A stretch of DNA of 64,000 bases from Hetaerina americana (taxonomy: Eukaryota > Arthropoda > Insecta > Odonata > Calopterygidae): NCBI GenBank assembly GCA_022747635.1, contig JAKTNV010000004.1:87236552-87300551 (forward strand). Reading direction: 5' to 3'. Below are positions 1-11,799 of this stretch, one piece after another; position 1 is the stretch's first letter; each line of letters begins with the position of its first letter. A program made the translations under genes and the position numbers. A model generated the notes under the pieces. It saw nothing but the letters and a program-made list of their open reading frames with translations, ran no database searches and was not told the DNA's origin.

Positions 1-160
1 GATAACGTCTCACAAATTCCTGAAAACTGATTGTTCTGCGTTGGCCATGGCAGCTTCAATATATAATTATTTAGAGTAATATTCATGGAACGGAAAGATG
101 ACTCCATTTAAAAATGAGATCATCGCTTTAGGTGGAATGGACTGACCTCCGATTGAATAC

Positions 161-3100
161 CTTTTTCATGTCTTCATAGAAAAGTAGTAGCATATTTTTG
201 TGACTTCTGTCATTCCACGCCTCTTCGACGTGACTCCAATAAGGAGACCAATGAACTAGAAACAGAAGAAACCAGAGTCGATTTGAAACAATCACGAAGT
301 AGACAAAGCTCTGTGACAGCGATTTATATGAGCTTACGTAATCCTCTCTGAAAAAGGTCCCAATATTCCTCGAAACTCACTTCTTCGCCAAAATCTCTTT
401 GAAGTTTATTAAAGTGATAATAAGAAACAGCGACATCCTTAGGATTTCTCGCGACGTAAATGACCTAAAATGAAAAAAAAACACATGTTATAGGGAAGAT
501 ATAGTGATATTCAGCTGAGATCAAAACTGATATAAAGCAATATAGGAATTATTGGACATTCAGCTTCAATTGAGGAGATCAAGATTTGAATTGATAAGAG
601 CTAAGGGTTTAGGATTGCTTGTACGTGTATGTAGACCGGGACTCTACGAACTTTGGCGAGATGCGCCATTTAGGGGTAACATCCAATCCGCCGCCATACC
701 ACCAAGAAATCGTAGGAGGAAGAAGTCGACAAGGTTTTCGATCAAATTTAGGAAATAATTGCAGATGTTCCTAGAAGGAAGGATTTTATAATGATGAGGG
801 ATTAGAATGCCACGGGATGCCAGGAAAGAGATGTGAATGATGTCGATAATTACGCTTTAGGAACGAAGACTGCCCATAAATGGGAAGAAAGCAATGCAGT
901 ACAGCAGGAGGCTAATTTAAATCCTAACGAACACTGGTTATTTATGTGAACACCAAAATTGGCGTTGGTGCAGATGGAAAATGCCCGGGGATTCAGAAAG
1001 ATATCCGTTAGACTACGTAATGGTTGGACATAAATTTAGGAACAGCGTCATTAATTCGCATAGTTTCCCGGGAGTTGATGTACCTTCAGATCATAATCCA
1101 GTGCTAATGAAGTCAGATTCGGTGAAATATAACAGACGAGACAGTTAGCTGCAAACGAAATCAAAGGAAATGAAAGGAAAACAATGGATTTCAGGCGATA
1201 TGATTAGGAAGATAGGCGAAAGAAGTATACGGAAGATCGTAAACATAGAGTAAGGTAGAAGAATGTACAAAGAATCTAATAACAAACTTCGGTGGAAACG
1301 AATTGGGTAAAAGAAGTGCTATGGAAGACGCAGTGCGAAGAAATAGAAATTTTACAAAGGAAGGGTGAAATTTATACAGGACGTTTTGCAGGAAGGTAAA
1401 CACAATGTTAAGAAGTAAGAAAGGAAAATAGTTGCAAATATTGAATGAAGAGTCAGGAAAAATATTGATTCAACCAGAGAATATTCAAGAGGAATGAAAG
1501 GAATATACAGGAGAACTGTATAGAAGAACTGTATGGTAAAGTTATTAACCCAGCAAGGTTAAACATAGAAAGAGAATATAATGTTGATGAGGACAACTTG
1601 GGTCCAGGCTTACGCGATGGTGAGATAGAATGGACTTGAGTGAATTGAGTAGATTTTATGGATTTCAGAAGATAGGCGTAGATTAGACGGGTTAGCGACT
1701 TATTCGCTATACGCCTCCGGCTACTCAGGTGCAGGTGGTGGATAGGGAGTCGCGAATGGCAGTGTTAGTAAGAGGGGTGAGACTGAGGTGTCCATTATCA
1801 CCTTTGGTATTCAACGTATATGTGGATCAAATAAGGCATGAGAAAAACTTGAGATAGGCATGGAAGTCGGTAGAAAATTCATAAAATCAGTATCGCTTGA
1901 GGATGATCAACCTTTATTTTTCCAGTTAGCCATGGGATTGAAGCGTCACTGAGTGCATTGGAAAGTCAGTGCAATAGTATGGTGATAATAACCAATGTAA
2001 ACAAAACATAGATGAATGTTTTCGAAAATGTGGAAAGCTAAGTTGGGTATAAGCATAAGAGCTCATGCATTTGAGCAGGTTGGGCAGTTTACGTATCTCG
2101 GAAGTATTCTGGACCAAAATATCAAAGTAGTAGGGACTTGCGATAAGAAGAAGCATTACGTTAAGCAAAGAAAATTCACCAGAAGGAGGGAATGAATGAC
2201 AGAGACGATGAGTTAGGATGTTAAGAAAAGGCTATTTTAAACTTTGATATAGAACGTCGCGGGAACATGGTCTTTGAAATAAGACGGTAGGCGTTTTTGG
2301 AGGATTATGAAATTTGAGTGTAGAGAAGGATGGAAAAGGAGAAATCTACAGAAAACAAAACAAACAAGGAAGTGGAGTGGGAGGAGAGAGGATTGTAGGG
2401 AGAATTCCAAAGGAGGCAGGAAAGATGGATGCAGAGCATTTTGATTGGCAATGGGATGTTGAAGACTGTGACAGAAGGGACAATATTCAGCAAATGAGAA
2501 AAGGGAAGGAACAGGATAGGAATGTTGTATGGAATGAAGGGGAGAAAGAAGTATGTGGAATTTATGAGAAACTCACGGTAGTATTTGTTGTCAGATTGTT
2601 TTTTGATAGGAGAGGCAAGTAAATTCATTGTTGTACAGTTGTGTAGGCTGTGTCCATCAAAACTCTACCTTAAACGGTAAACTGCCAATAATAGTCATTC
2701 ATCAGTATCTAATAACTAACTGATGAAGACATTTTCCATTACGTCTGTCCCAAAAGTAGATTGACTTATTTTTTCCTGGAAAGACGGACGGGCGGTGGAT
2801 TCTCTGGCTGGGTTCGAAGGAGGAGAGTCTCAGGAAAGGGTGGATGCCGGTGATAGTTGGCTCCCAGCCTTTGTGGATTGCGGATCGTTCGTTTGCGAAA
2901 CCTCTATAACGTGACCTCGTTACGCTCCGTCATTAACCAGTTATTGAGACAGCAATATGCCGCCAAATTTTGCGTAAAACTGGGCAAACCCGGGAAAGAG
3001 AATCATGACGTGCTCAAGGCAGTTTATGGTGATAACGCCAAGGGTAGATCGGGTGTTTTTGAGTGACACAAGTTGTTTCGGTAGGGTAGAGTAGATGGAT

Positions 3101-5358
3101 GACTCTTACCTTGCAAGAATCCAACAGCTTCGGTGGCAGCAGACTCAAGGGCAGATGAGTCTTGAAGTGTCTCGGGGAATTCATTTTCTTCGCCATCTCA
3201 TATCCCGGAGAAAATAGTTTCTTGATATCCTTTTGTCTCGTAGAATCATCCTTGTTCTCCTCCATTAAGCAATCAAAAATTTCATTTCGCGCCAGCACAC
3301 TTAACCTAGGTTTAAAACAAAGAGTAGAAGTGTTTCGAAAATCAGTACACAGAGTATTTTTAAGGAAGAAATGAGGCTTATCTATGGGTGATCACCATGT
3401 TAAGCTCATTGCCGAAATCACTTATCCTATAATACGATCATTTTCCTTTATCTCGGTTACTCACTCGAGTAGAGGGAAGCGGTCAATCAGTTTCTCATTC
3501 AGAGCTCTTTCGTAGTCAAGATCATTGTTCACTAGCCACACTAATTCCTGTGTCCAGGTTGTTCCTATAGAAAACAAATAACTCATTATCAATTTTGGTT
3601 GAGAGGGGGGGGGGTAGATTGAGATTAGATCACGATAACAGTTAATATCCACCGAATTAAATATACGATTCCATTTTTGGACTGCAGCTTTAAGATTTTG
3701 TCTCTTCTACATGTCTGAATGAACTTTACCTCATTTTTTCCGTGAAAAAGTAAATATCAAATAATGTTGCGTGCTCATATATTATCATCTTTCTTCAGAG
3801 ATGTTTCAACTGATTCAAATTTTCCGACTTTAGAGTCCATGCGTTAATGAGCATGGGTTCTTAAGATAATTCTAGGAGTATCTTGGGTATATTTTGCTCT
3901 TCCTGTCATTTAGGTCCAAGTATTTCAGCAACCTTGGGAAGCCCATTGGCTACATTATTATTAAATATTGGCAAACATTTTTTTGCCTGTAAAATATTTG
4001 TTTCTTTTCTGCATCATCCATTATGCAATTAATTATTGCTGCTCGCCAGAATAAGAAAGCATTGAATGCGAGATACATAAAAATCATGACTATTTAACTG
4101 ACTAAATCGAATCATCACTGAAATTCAACGAATAGTAGTAGTTTTTAGGGGAGGCGACCGACAGCTAAGGTCATTTGCGCCATAGGGGATGGACAGGAAA
4201 GGATGAAGGGTGGAGAGAAACCCGGCGTCGGCATTAGCCTACTCTTTACGAAAGGCGCCAAGGGGTCCGCAGCTTAACGTCCCATCCGACGGACGCCGTA
4301 CTCACTCAAAGTGCCCTCCACAAAGCACCTCAAGTAGGGATCGAGATACCTCTGAAAAATATTCAACACCGCCGGGATTTGAACCCGCGCCCTCAGGGTG
4401 GGAAGCCAGTACGTTAGCCCCCGCACCATCTCGATCCCCTCAACGAATAATATGTCTAAACAGAAGAGTACCGATAACACACCGTTCTCATGTATTCAGT
4501 TCTTTTCAAACTGTTTCTTTTTTCCTTAAAACACTAATTTGAATAGCCAGGAGAGTTTTTACTATTGAGTAGACAGTAATCGAAAGTGTTTATCAAAAAT
4601 GTTTGTGAATTCGTTTTAAGATTGTAATACAACGCCTTAGAGGCGCTATATTTCAATTATGTCCTTAAACTATACATTATGACGTGAATAATGCGATACG
4701 TTAGAAAGGTTTTTATTTGAATTCATTGATTTAAAAATGAGTAAAAGACTTTTAAAAGGTGTGATAAAAAATGTAAGATGCAGAAAAGCCAAAGCAAACC
4801 AAAATTCGGTTGATATCTGAATTAGGTCAGATGAAAACATTATAAAACACTTAATTTTCTAATGAAAAATAAAGAATAACTACACTGTTGGCGATAATAA
4901 ACGAGCCCAAAATCGTTGGTGATGTTCTCCAAATATTTCCCGCAATCTCATGATTTATATATAATTGAAAGAAACTTATCTATTGCCTCATATCTAAACA
5001 TTGCGGGAATGCATATTATCGGGAATACAAGTAATATATATCAAATGCTTACGATGTTCGAGCAACACATAATGAACTTCCCTAAATCCATTTAATTAAC
5101 TCACCTGATTCCAAAGAAACTTTACACTCTGAAATTGTTGCATTGAAACTCACCTGATCTTGGAAATGTGACCACCCAAACGTCATCAGGCCGCAGTTCC
5201 AGGTTGTAATAACCAGCAGCTTCATCTCGATATTTGGAAAATAGAAAATAATTTTTTGGGCCTACTTGCAAAAAACATTTTTTTCGTTTTTGAAAAATGC
5301 TAGAAACGTATTTTCCAACCTCTTCGTCCGCATCTTTTATTTCATACGGGAAATTCAT
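161..5358 (-). CDS. Cytosolic sulfotransferase (SULT1-like), 5' five coding exons; gene runs off the left edge
   Basis: Transfers sulfate from PAPS to hydroxyl or amine groups of small molecules in the cytosol (family knowledge). I assembled five exons on the minus strand: 5154-5358, 3465-3564, 3110-3299, 338-464 and 161-255, giving 239 codons with every junction GT-AG and in frame. Exon 1 starts MNFPYEIKD and carries RPDDVWVV; the PAPS 5'-phosphosulfate loop FPRSGTTWTQE spans the exon 1/2 junction (residues ~65-75). Exon 3 holds FKTHLPLSLLP, exon 4 the 3'-phosphate motif region VIYVARNPKDVAVSYYH, exon 5 SPYWSHVEEAW and LLLFYEDMKK. The family is usually about 300-340 residues, so the last ~80-90 (RKG-type PAPS loop) should lie left of base 1. 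A splice acceptor sits directly before the ATG, so there should be at least one upstream non-coding exon. No stop or frameshift breaks the five exons, so it looks functional. Substrate is unknown. Confidence 0.9.
465..879. other. Sulfotransferase intron 4-side DNA before the LINE, nothing recognised
   Basis: This is the exon-4-proximal part of the sulfotransferase intron 465-3109. A short open frame at 552-758 shows no family likeness and no splice or start context that I can support. Confidence 0.4.
880..2725 (+). mobile_element. Decayed non-LTR retrotransposon (RTE-like LINE), antisense in the sulfotransferase intron
   Basis: Three-frame reading gives broken pieces of LINE ORF2 in the correct order. 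The end of the endonuclease is at about 1005-1130 (DYVMVGHKFRNSV, then PGVDVPSDHNPVLMK). The reverse-transcriptase block at about 1777-1836 reads RLRCPLSPLVFNVYVDQI, and the usual catalytic FADD-type site just after it has degenerated. Near 2075-2120 comes the typical EQVGQFTYLGSIL block, and near 2265-2330 a degenerate C-terminal part. Stops and frameshifts are many, so it is dead. The 3' end (about 2595-2725) recurs in reverse at 54118-54210, which identifies it as the family tail. Assignment to the RTE clade rests on the endonuclease and RT motif style; a Jockey/CR1 relative is possible. Confidence 0.7.
2742..3095 (+). mobile_element. 5' fragment of a mariner element next to sulfotransferase exon 3
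   Basis: It begins with a terminal-repeat sequence (CTGTCCCAAAAGTAG at about 2745) after a TA. It then encodes the start of a mariner transposase helix-turn-helix region on the plus strand: QQYAAKFCVKLGKPGKENHD, then LKAVYGDNAKGRSGVF and, after a stop, HKLFR. The same family is present, longer and on the minus strand, at 36894-37792. The fragment breaks off about 15 bp from the donor site of sulfotransferase exon 3, and the catalytic domain is absent. Confidence 0.75.
3600..4130. other. Sulfotransferase intron 1 DNA, nothing recognised
   Basis: AT-rich intronic sequence between exon 2 and the SINE. A G-run lies at 3608-3615. I see no coding likeness or repeat structure here. Confidence 0.4.
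4131..4445 (-). mobile_element. tRNA-derived SINE, full-length copy (SINE copy 1)
   Basis: Read on the minus strand, the head has a tRNA-like A box region (GATGGTGCGGGGGCTAACG) and a B box (GGGTTCAAATCC) about 45 bp further in. A conserved body follows (AGGTATCTCGATCCCTACTT), then a tail of ACT-type repeats at the 4131 end. Related copies are at 9185-9497 and 44812-45120 (full length, minus strand), 61206-61328 and 32980-33060 (heads only, plus strand). It sits in sulfotransferase intron 1. Open frames across it are accidental. Confidence 0.8.
5121..5143. repeat. Short fragment of a dispersed fold-back repeat beside exon 1
   Basis: The 22-bp sequence TTTACACTCTGAAATTGTTG (plus CATT) matches the terminal arm of the fold-back elements at 11866-12054 and 50161-50256. 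It lies only about 10 bp from the exon 1 donor of the sulfotransferase gene. Confidence 0.5.
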
Positions 5359-5690
5359 CTGAAAGTCGAAAATATGTAGAAAAAACGGTTTAGGTGGAAC
5401 AATGATTCAGTGCATGCGATCTTTAACAGAAAATAATGTTCTTTATTTAAGCCTACGAAAGTAGCGAAATCTGATAAACACGATGATTTTGTTTTTCAAA
5501 ATTTATTTAGTGCAAAATATGACACTAGAACTTGAAATCTATGAAATTTCTCCACTGCTCATATACCTATTTTTAATATTTTTGTTTTTTTGAAGGCTCA
5601 GAAAAATAAATCAATGGTCAAATTTTCTGTTGAAGGCTATCGTAGCCTTTAGATTTCAGAAGCGAGGAGTGTGTGATCTATTGGCCGCGC
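5359..5690. other. Upstream of sulfotransferase exon 1, nothing recognised
   Basis: This should be the intron leading to a non-coding first exon, because a TTTCAG acceptor touches the start codon. I could not identify the upstream exon or a promoter. Confidence 0.35.
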
Positions 5691-5742
5691 ATTAGTAAGG
5701 TGTCAGTCAGTATTAGCTGTGGGATTGACATCTTACTAATTT
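5691..5742. repeat. Inverted repeat (17-bp arms)
   Basis: ATTAGTAAGGTGTCAGT at 5691-5707 is almost the reverse complement of ATTGACATCTTACTAAT at 5726-5742, with about 18 bp between the arms. It lies next to the larger fold-back at 5749-5927. Confidence 0.55.
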
Positions 5743-5748
5743 AGATTG

Positions 5749-5927
5749 CAGGTTTTAAGTTTTCGGGTTCTACTCGGCGTCGTTCCAATGTTCAGAAGAT
5801 TGCATTTCGTCCCCATTGCAGGAGACAGTAGATCTTTGATCCAATACATGATCGCTCATGCTGCGAGAACTAACTTAAATCTTCTGAGCCATGGAACGAC
5901 GCCGCAGATCCGAAAATCCAAAACCTG
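5749..5927. mobile_element. Fold-back MITE-like element, about 50-bp imperfect arms
   Basis: The left arm begins CAGGTTTTAAGTTTTCGG and contains CGGCGTCGTTCCA and TCAGAAGATT. The right arm, read in reverse complement, begins CAGGTTTTGGATTTTCGG with the same CGGCGTCGTTCCA and TCAGAAGATT blocks. No coding capacity fits the spacer. Family is unknown. Confidence 0.6.
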
Positions 5928-8900
5928 TTAATCAAATGGATAATTGATAAGACTCCTTCAAGAGGTTCACCTCCATGCATTTCAGAAAGATAACATTACA
6001 CCGTGAATGTTTATTGGGAGGCTGAACTTTCTAGAAAATCTTCTTAAGAGTCCTTATTTGTCAAAAATTCACTCTCCTAGATTAATGCATATTACTTTGA
6101 TTTTTGAATGCGGGGGTTCCGATTTCGCTGCACTGGTTTGTATTACGACTGAAAACTATTTTTACGAAACTTTACGAGATTAGCGGAGCGTTAAGTCTTT
6201 GATGGCCGGGGTAGAAAATTTTAAGTCAGAAATGTCTCGCATCCAGACATCGCGATTTAAGTACGAAGTCTGTGAGCTTGTGAGTATTTTTGTCAGTAGC
6301 ACGTCGCAACCACTTCACATGTCCGCATAATCTTTTTGATCTCCAATTTCAGATATCACGTACATTTCTCCGAAGCATCTTTCCTCTCAGCGTTGGCGCG
6401 TCGAATGCGAGGGTCCAATATTGACAAGAAGATCGGATTAAATCGCATCTTGAGACGCGAAAGTCTGATGAAGTCAGTTGCGGAGAAGAAACTCGTCTAA
6501 ATAATTAGGAAGAACATGGATTTGACACTCGTAATAAGCAGGAGTGTATCCAAATAATGGTACAACACATCCTGTAGATCAAGTTCATTCAATTTTTCCG
6601 AGCGTCCTACTGTTCTAATTCGTGAAAATTCACGTCTTTCCGTGTACCGACTTCGCCATAATAGTCAGCACTGCAATGCACTACAAATGACACTGCAGTA
6701 TGATAATGGTTTATTTTTGTAAGTCACTAGACTCAAATGTCCATTAATTTTTTTTCTAGTTTTTGACTGAACGTTTAGGAAGCAACGTCATATTTCTTTC
6801 GTTCCGATCAGAATGCATAAATATATTTATGTGAAATCAATTTTTTGTGAAATTATTACCAAATCCGGACAATGCGCATGACAGCCAAAGAAGTACGGCA
6901 ATGATATTATTCTCTTGCTTCCTTCAGATGTTTTGAAAACTTCAGTCAGAGAAACAGTCTCATGAATCCACTTATGAAATTCCTTAGGTTTTATTGATTA
7001 TTCTTAACCGAAACATTTCTGTGGATAGGCCTGCTAATATTTTCGATGAATCAAATTACAAAATCCCAATATTTTGCGTTTCTGAAAAAGGCCAAGAACG
7101 CTAAAGGAGAACACAATTGTCCATCTTTCCTTGAAAATACTCTTGAGTAAAATGATAATTGTTGGCGTCATTTCAAGCCGAGAGCTGCAGTGTTTACTCG
7201 TGCGCAATATGGGGAATTTCTCTCCGGCAGTAGGCAGGCGCTCAGGAGCCTTCGAGCATATTATGAGACTACATTTGCTAGCATTTAAAATTACTATAGC
7301 ACCAGGTTAACACTCCCTAGTATGAACGAATGTTCACGAAGAGGCGTCTTTCGCAACAACGAAAAACCATGTGGAAACATGTCCAAAATGTTGAACATTG
7401 AAAGCAATAGGAATTTCTGTAAAGATTCGCCTGTTTAATAACGAAGATAATTGTTGCTATACTTATAATACTGCTCAGATACCTCGTACGTTTTGGTTGA
7501 CACTTGAAAGACTTCGGTCCCGCGCCTCCTTCTTTGTGTAAGCTAGGGCGGGTGGGTCTTGCAATGCAGCCGGGCCATAGCAATTCAACCGATGCTAGCA
7601 CAAATATAGGTTTTTAAAGAGCCCTACTTGGACTGTCGAAGACCCTATGCAGGTGATCCAATAAAATCCGCGCTAATTATCGGCGACAACCTTCTCCCTC
7701 CTCATTGGTTGTCCGGAAACTTTTGACACCAGTTGGGGTTCCAAAGCGAGGCATGATCACCGATCTTTGGACCGATGCGGTGGATTCATATAGTTAATTA
7801 GCCTCGCTAATAACATAAATAATTTTCATAATTTGTGAAATATCTATGCTAAGCTGTTTTATTATTTTTGGAATAAGCTCTCAGAAGTTCGAATAAAGTT
7901 CACTGGATTGAATCTTATTGATTACATTCGAATTGTAGACATCATATGGGCCAGTGAATTGAATTTTACCAGATGCAAGATTTCCTGAAATTTATCCATG
8001 CAGCATCAATTTGTACGGGGATGTGAACATAGCGTGAGACTAGCGGATAGGGATGCGAAAGCAGACTGACATACTGCGGGTCCTATGTTTGTAAGACGCG
8101 CGGGAACCCGTAAGGTCATCCGTACTTCCTTTCATTGGCTGGGTGTCACGCACAATCCACGACTTACATTTCAATACGGACGGAAAAATATCATCATTAG
8201 TCATCCAAATTTCAAAACAATTTTTACAAATCAATTTACAATGTAATTGTCAAGGAACTTGTAGAATTAATATTTTTCTGTATTGAAAGCGAGTATAAGG
8301 GATGCGAATAAGACTTGCGGGCATACCGCAAAATGAAAACGGTTGCGATCTCGTGAATTGATCGGGGAGCATTAAATATTTTTCTCGGTGCAACACACTC
8401 TCTCCAATCACCCTATGTGATCAAATCGGGGAAAAGAGCTAATTCGACACTACACAGTGAATTGAAATGACATACATACGGTCAATATTTCACGATAGAT
8501 CAGCAAGAATAGCAGTATCGAAATCATTAAACGGGCTACAATCCACGGTAGAACCAATAGGTACTCACTTTTATATGCTTCTTTGATGGCTATGGTGTGA
8601 AAAATGCGCTTTGATACGGTAAATTGAGCAGTTCCTCCGATGAAAGAAGATAGCCTAAGCATTGCACAATTTGTAATCTAGTGGAGCCGTCTGATAAGTA
8701 AAGATGACGAGGCACGTGACTTTCTGAGGGAGAATGAGTACCTCCTTGCCGTTCACGAAGCAGTCAATAAACTCTGCTTTTCCTGACCTACATATTCGTC
8801 ATCTCTGGCCTTTCATGGTTTCTTATAGCATTCGAAATTTGACTGAGCCCATTGGAGGCGGGAAAATTCAATTTGGTGCCTCTAACACATATACATGGGT

Positions 8901-9184
8901 ATAATAATTAATCGGACGATTGCAACAAAAGAGGTATTATTCTGAAAGTTACATTATTTATGACCACGTACATATATTTTTATATGCTGAGTCCTATATC
9001 ACATAAATAGGGTGTGGATGAAATTATAATCCTCGCTCACAGTTGTATAAACAAATACTACTCTTCAAATATGCACAATTCATAAATATATACCGCGTGA
9101 GCCCTTTGACCTATCACTTATAAGCCATAATTTACCTCAATGTTGAAAGCATAATGGTGAGTTTTATCACAGATCTAATCTACA
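5928..9184. other. Intergenic DNA, no recognised gene
   Basis: About 3.3 kb of AT-rich sequence. Open frames at 7317-7601, 8040-8234 and 8450-8662 resemble no family I know and have no supporting splice or start context. A somewhat GC-richer patch lies at 7500-7760. Confidence 0.4.
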
Positions 9185-9497
9185 TGTTGTAGTAATAGTT
9201 TTTAGGGGAGGCGACTGACAGCTAAGGTCAAGTGCGCCATTAGGGATAGATGGGAAGAGAGAATGGTTAGAGGAAGACCATCCAGCATCAGCATTAGCCT
9301 ACTCTTAATGAAAGGCGACATAGGGACCACAGTTGAACGTCCCCATCCGACGGAAAGGGTACTCTCAAAGCACCCTCCACAAAAACTCAGGCCAAAATAT
9401 CCACTGGGTTGCCACTTAAAAATATCTGCTGTCTCCAGGAACTCGACAGGTGGGAAGCCAATACATTAGCCACCGCAACATTGCAATCCCGTCTCAT
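9185..9497 (-). mobile_element. tRNA-derived SINE, diverged copy (SINE copy 2)
   Basis: Same layout and minus-strand orientation as the copy at 4131-4445: the tail-side block GGGGAGGCGACTGACAGCTA at about 9205, the body with CACTCTCAAAGCACC, and a decayed head. Small indels and a damaged B box mark it as older. Confidence 0.7.
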
Positions 9498-10559
9498 CTA
9501 CAAGTACATACGTACATCAACGCTCATAGATATTTGAAGATTTGCAAGAGAGTACCAATCTTAAATTTAATAATGTTGCATCATGTCTGATAATTATAAA
9601 AAATTTACTCTACTAGATTAGGAGTTGAATAATCTGGGAATTATTTAAATAATCGAGGACTTTAGTCTACCTAATTTTCATAGTAAGTGTAGCAACAGGT
9701 TAGTGAGTGCAGAAACAGGTTAACACAAAATGTAGACCAACCGAAATATTTCGGTAAAATAAATTGCATACTAGCATTAAACTGGTATTTTCTGGCAGTT
9801 GGTGAGAATTAACATCCCCTTCTACCTTGACAAATGAATATTTGTAATATAAAGGCTTAAAAATTTATTATTTATTTAGGTGTTGTATTGTTCAATCAGT
9901 CAGGCATGTGACATTGAAAATGGTCATAAAAATAAACAGAAAAATAATTACAAAAATAAATGAAGATACAATAAATGAAAATACACACTTCCATGAAATA
10001 TGGCAGTTGAATGCATTTAATAATTAAAGGAATGCACAGAAACACAACATACACACTCTTATGTGTGACACAGCTGACACGTTATCTCCAACAAACTCAT
10101 CCACACTATAATAGTGCTTGATTAGAAGTAACTGCTAAAGTTCATTTTTAAACCTATTTACAGTGGGTTTATTTTCTATATTAATTAGCAATTTAAGAAA
10201 AATAAGTTAAGGAATATGATAAGGACCTTTCTTAGATACAGTGTGAGACTGCTGAATTGAATGTACATTTTCTCTACCACAAGTGAAGTGACAATTAACG
10301 GATGAGGTAAGTAAAAATAATCCTGGATTTTTAACTATGATCAATTCATGGTAAAAAATACGTATGCATGGTAGAATCATTATTTTGAATTTAAAAAAAA
10401 CAGTGACCTTCCAGGAGTAGCTATGAAAGATTTCGCTAAACGACAGTTTAGCCAAAGCTTTCAGACTTTTTTTTGCATAGAAAAGACCTTAGCACAGCAC
10501 TAGTGTTGCCCCAAAAGATTACACCATGCAACAGATATCAATAGAATTTGGCATAATAC
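9498..10559. other. Intergenic DNA, no recognised gene
   Basis: AT-rich DNA with runs such as AAAATAAA near 9930-9970. The frame at 10207-10455 matches nothing I recognise. Confidence 0.4.
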
Positions 10560-11230
10560 GAGGGTAATCCCAGAAGTACCCAAGCCAACAAAGAAAACAA
10601 AACTTTTGGATAAAAATGTATTTATTTTTCAACATAATCTCCTTACAACTCTATAAACTCTTCCCAGTGTTGTTCAATAAGTTTGATACCCTTTTTATAA
10701 TAAGAAGTCTTGCTCCTGAAAATAGCCATTAACTGCCGACATCACTTCTTCATGGTTAGAAAATCTTTGACCTACATCAATTTTTTCAAGTTTCCAAACA
10801 GAAAGTAACCTAAGGGGGCTACACCTGGTGAATAAGGTAGCATTTCAAACTTTAATTCATGAATTTCGGCCATTGCAATAATGGATTTTTGAGCTGGTGC
10901 ATTGTGTTGATGAAACAAAACTTTCTTCTTAGCCAAATGCGGCTGCTTTTGCTTGATTTCTTAGCTCAAATGTTGCAACAATTTCACGCAATACTTGAAA
11001 AATTTGGGCATAGTAGAAGTTGTTCACTTTGATCTCACATCATGTGAAGGATTTCATATCTCCCTAGAAACACCCTTGCATGGCAAGAATAACCAAAATG
11101 TAAAGCTCCTGAGTCAGCATTTACTTTTAAACAGCACCAGAAGTTAGAAGATGTTGGGCTCTTTGTCTCTTCAGTGATCAGCTCTGTATCCACATTCTTA
11201 TGTATGCCTAGTTAGTTCATTAGTATATGT
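10560..11230 (-). mobile_element. Decayed mariner element, 3' half of transposase
   Basis: A terminal-repeat-like TACGAGGGTAATCCCAGAAG opens the element at about 10559. On the minus strand the transposase reads, in order, VLFHQHNAPAQKS (second catalytic Asp replaced by His), LPYSPGVAPLGYFLFGN (third Asp lost), NHEEVMSAVNGYFQE, and a C-terminus GIKLIEQHWEEFIEL, stop, GDYVEK. Frameshifts and stops separate these pieces. The N-terminal half and the other terminal repeat are not evident. Confidence 0.75.
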
Positions 11231-11799
11231 TTGCCATAATATACTTCCATTCCACTTCACAAACTTGCTTTTCTCAAACACAACTTTTAATATTTCTCTA
11301 TTTTTATGCTTTTGACAATGAATTTGTTATTCTTAACTCATTAAACATGTCAGATTTGGATTTTACTTCAATATCAACTGCTTGTGGTGTAATAATAATT
11401 ATTATCTTTGTTAGGCGAATCATTATGGCGAATCATATTGTTTTCAAGTTGTAACATTTCGGATTTGTTCCCGCAGGGTTTTTCATCGCTGGTAATTCAC
11501 ACAATTAGTGAAATCATGTTTTGATAAGGTTTATCAATCATTTTTACATTACCGCATGCTTGCATAAATTCATTTTAAATAATAACCAAAAAAGGTGTCC
11601 CTCACATATTCCTCATGGCTGAAATTCGAAAACATTTGAATCTCACCACTCGTGATTTCATTTTATCTTCCTCTGCTAGGACAATAGGCCACATCCAATA
11701 CTTTGTGTAAATTTGTGCATTTGATTGTGTGTGGATTGGTGCTTTCCTCACAGAGTTGGTCCCTGGCATTTGGTTTGACACCCTATCACTTTACTTTAC

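Noticed and set aside
1..160. Next sulfotransferase exon at the window edge
   Set aside because: After the exon 5 donor at 161 I found no acceptor followed by a DLP/RKG-type C-terminal reading in bases 1-160; it must lie outside.
4210..4542. 110-codon frame with TSEKYSTPPGFEPAP
   Set aside because: It runs through the SINE at 4131-4445; the same peptide appears in the copy at 44892-45170, so it is repeat translation.
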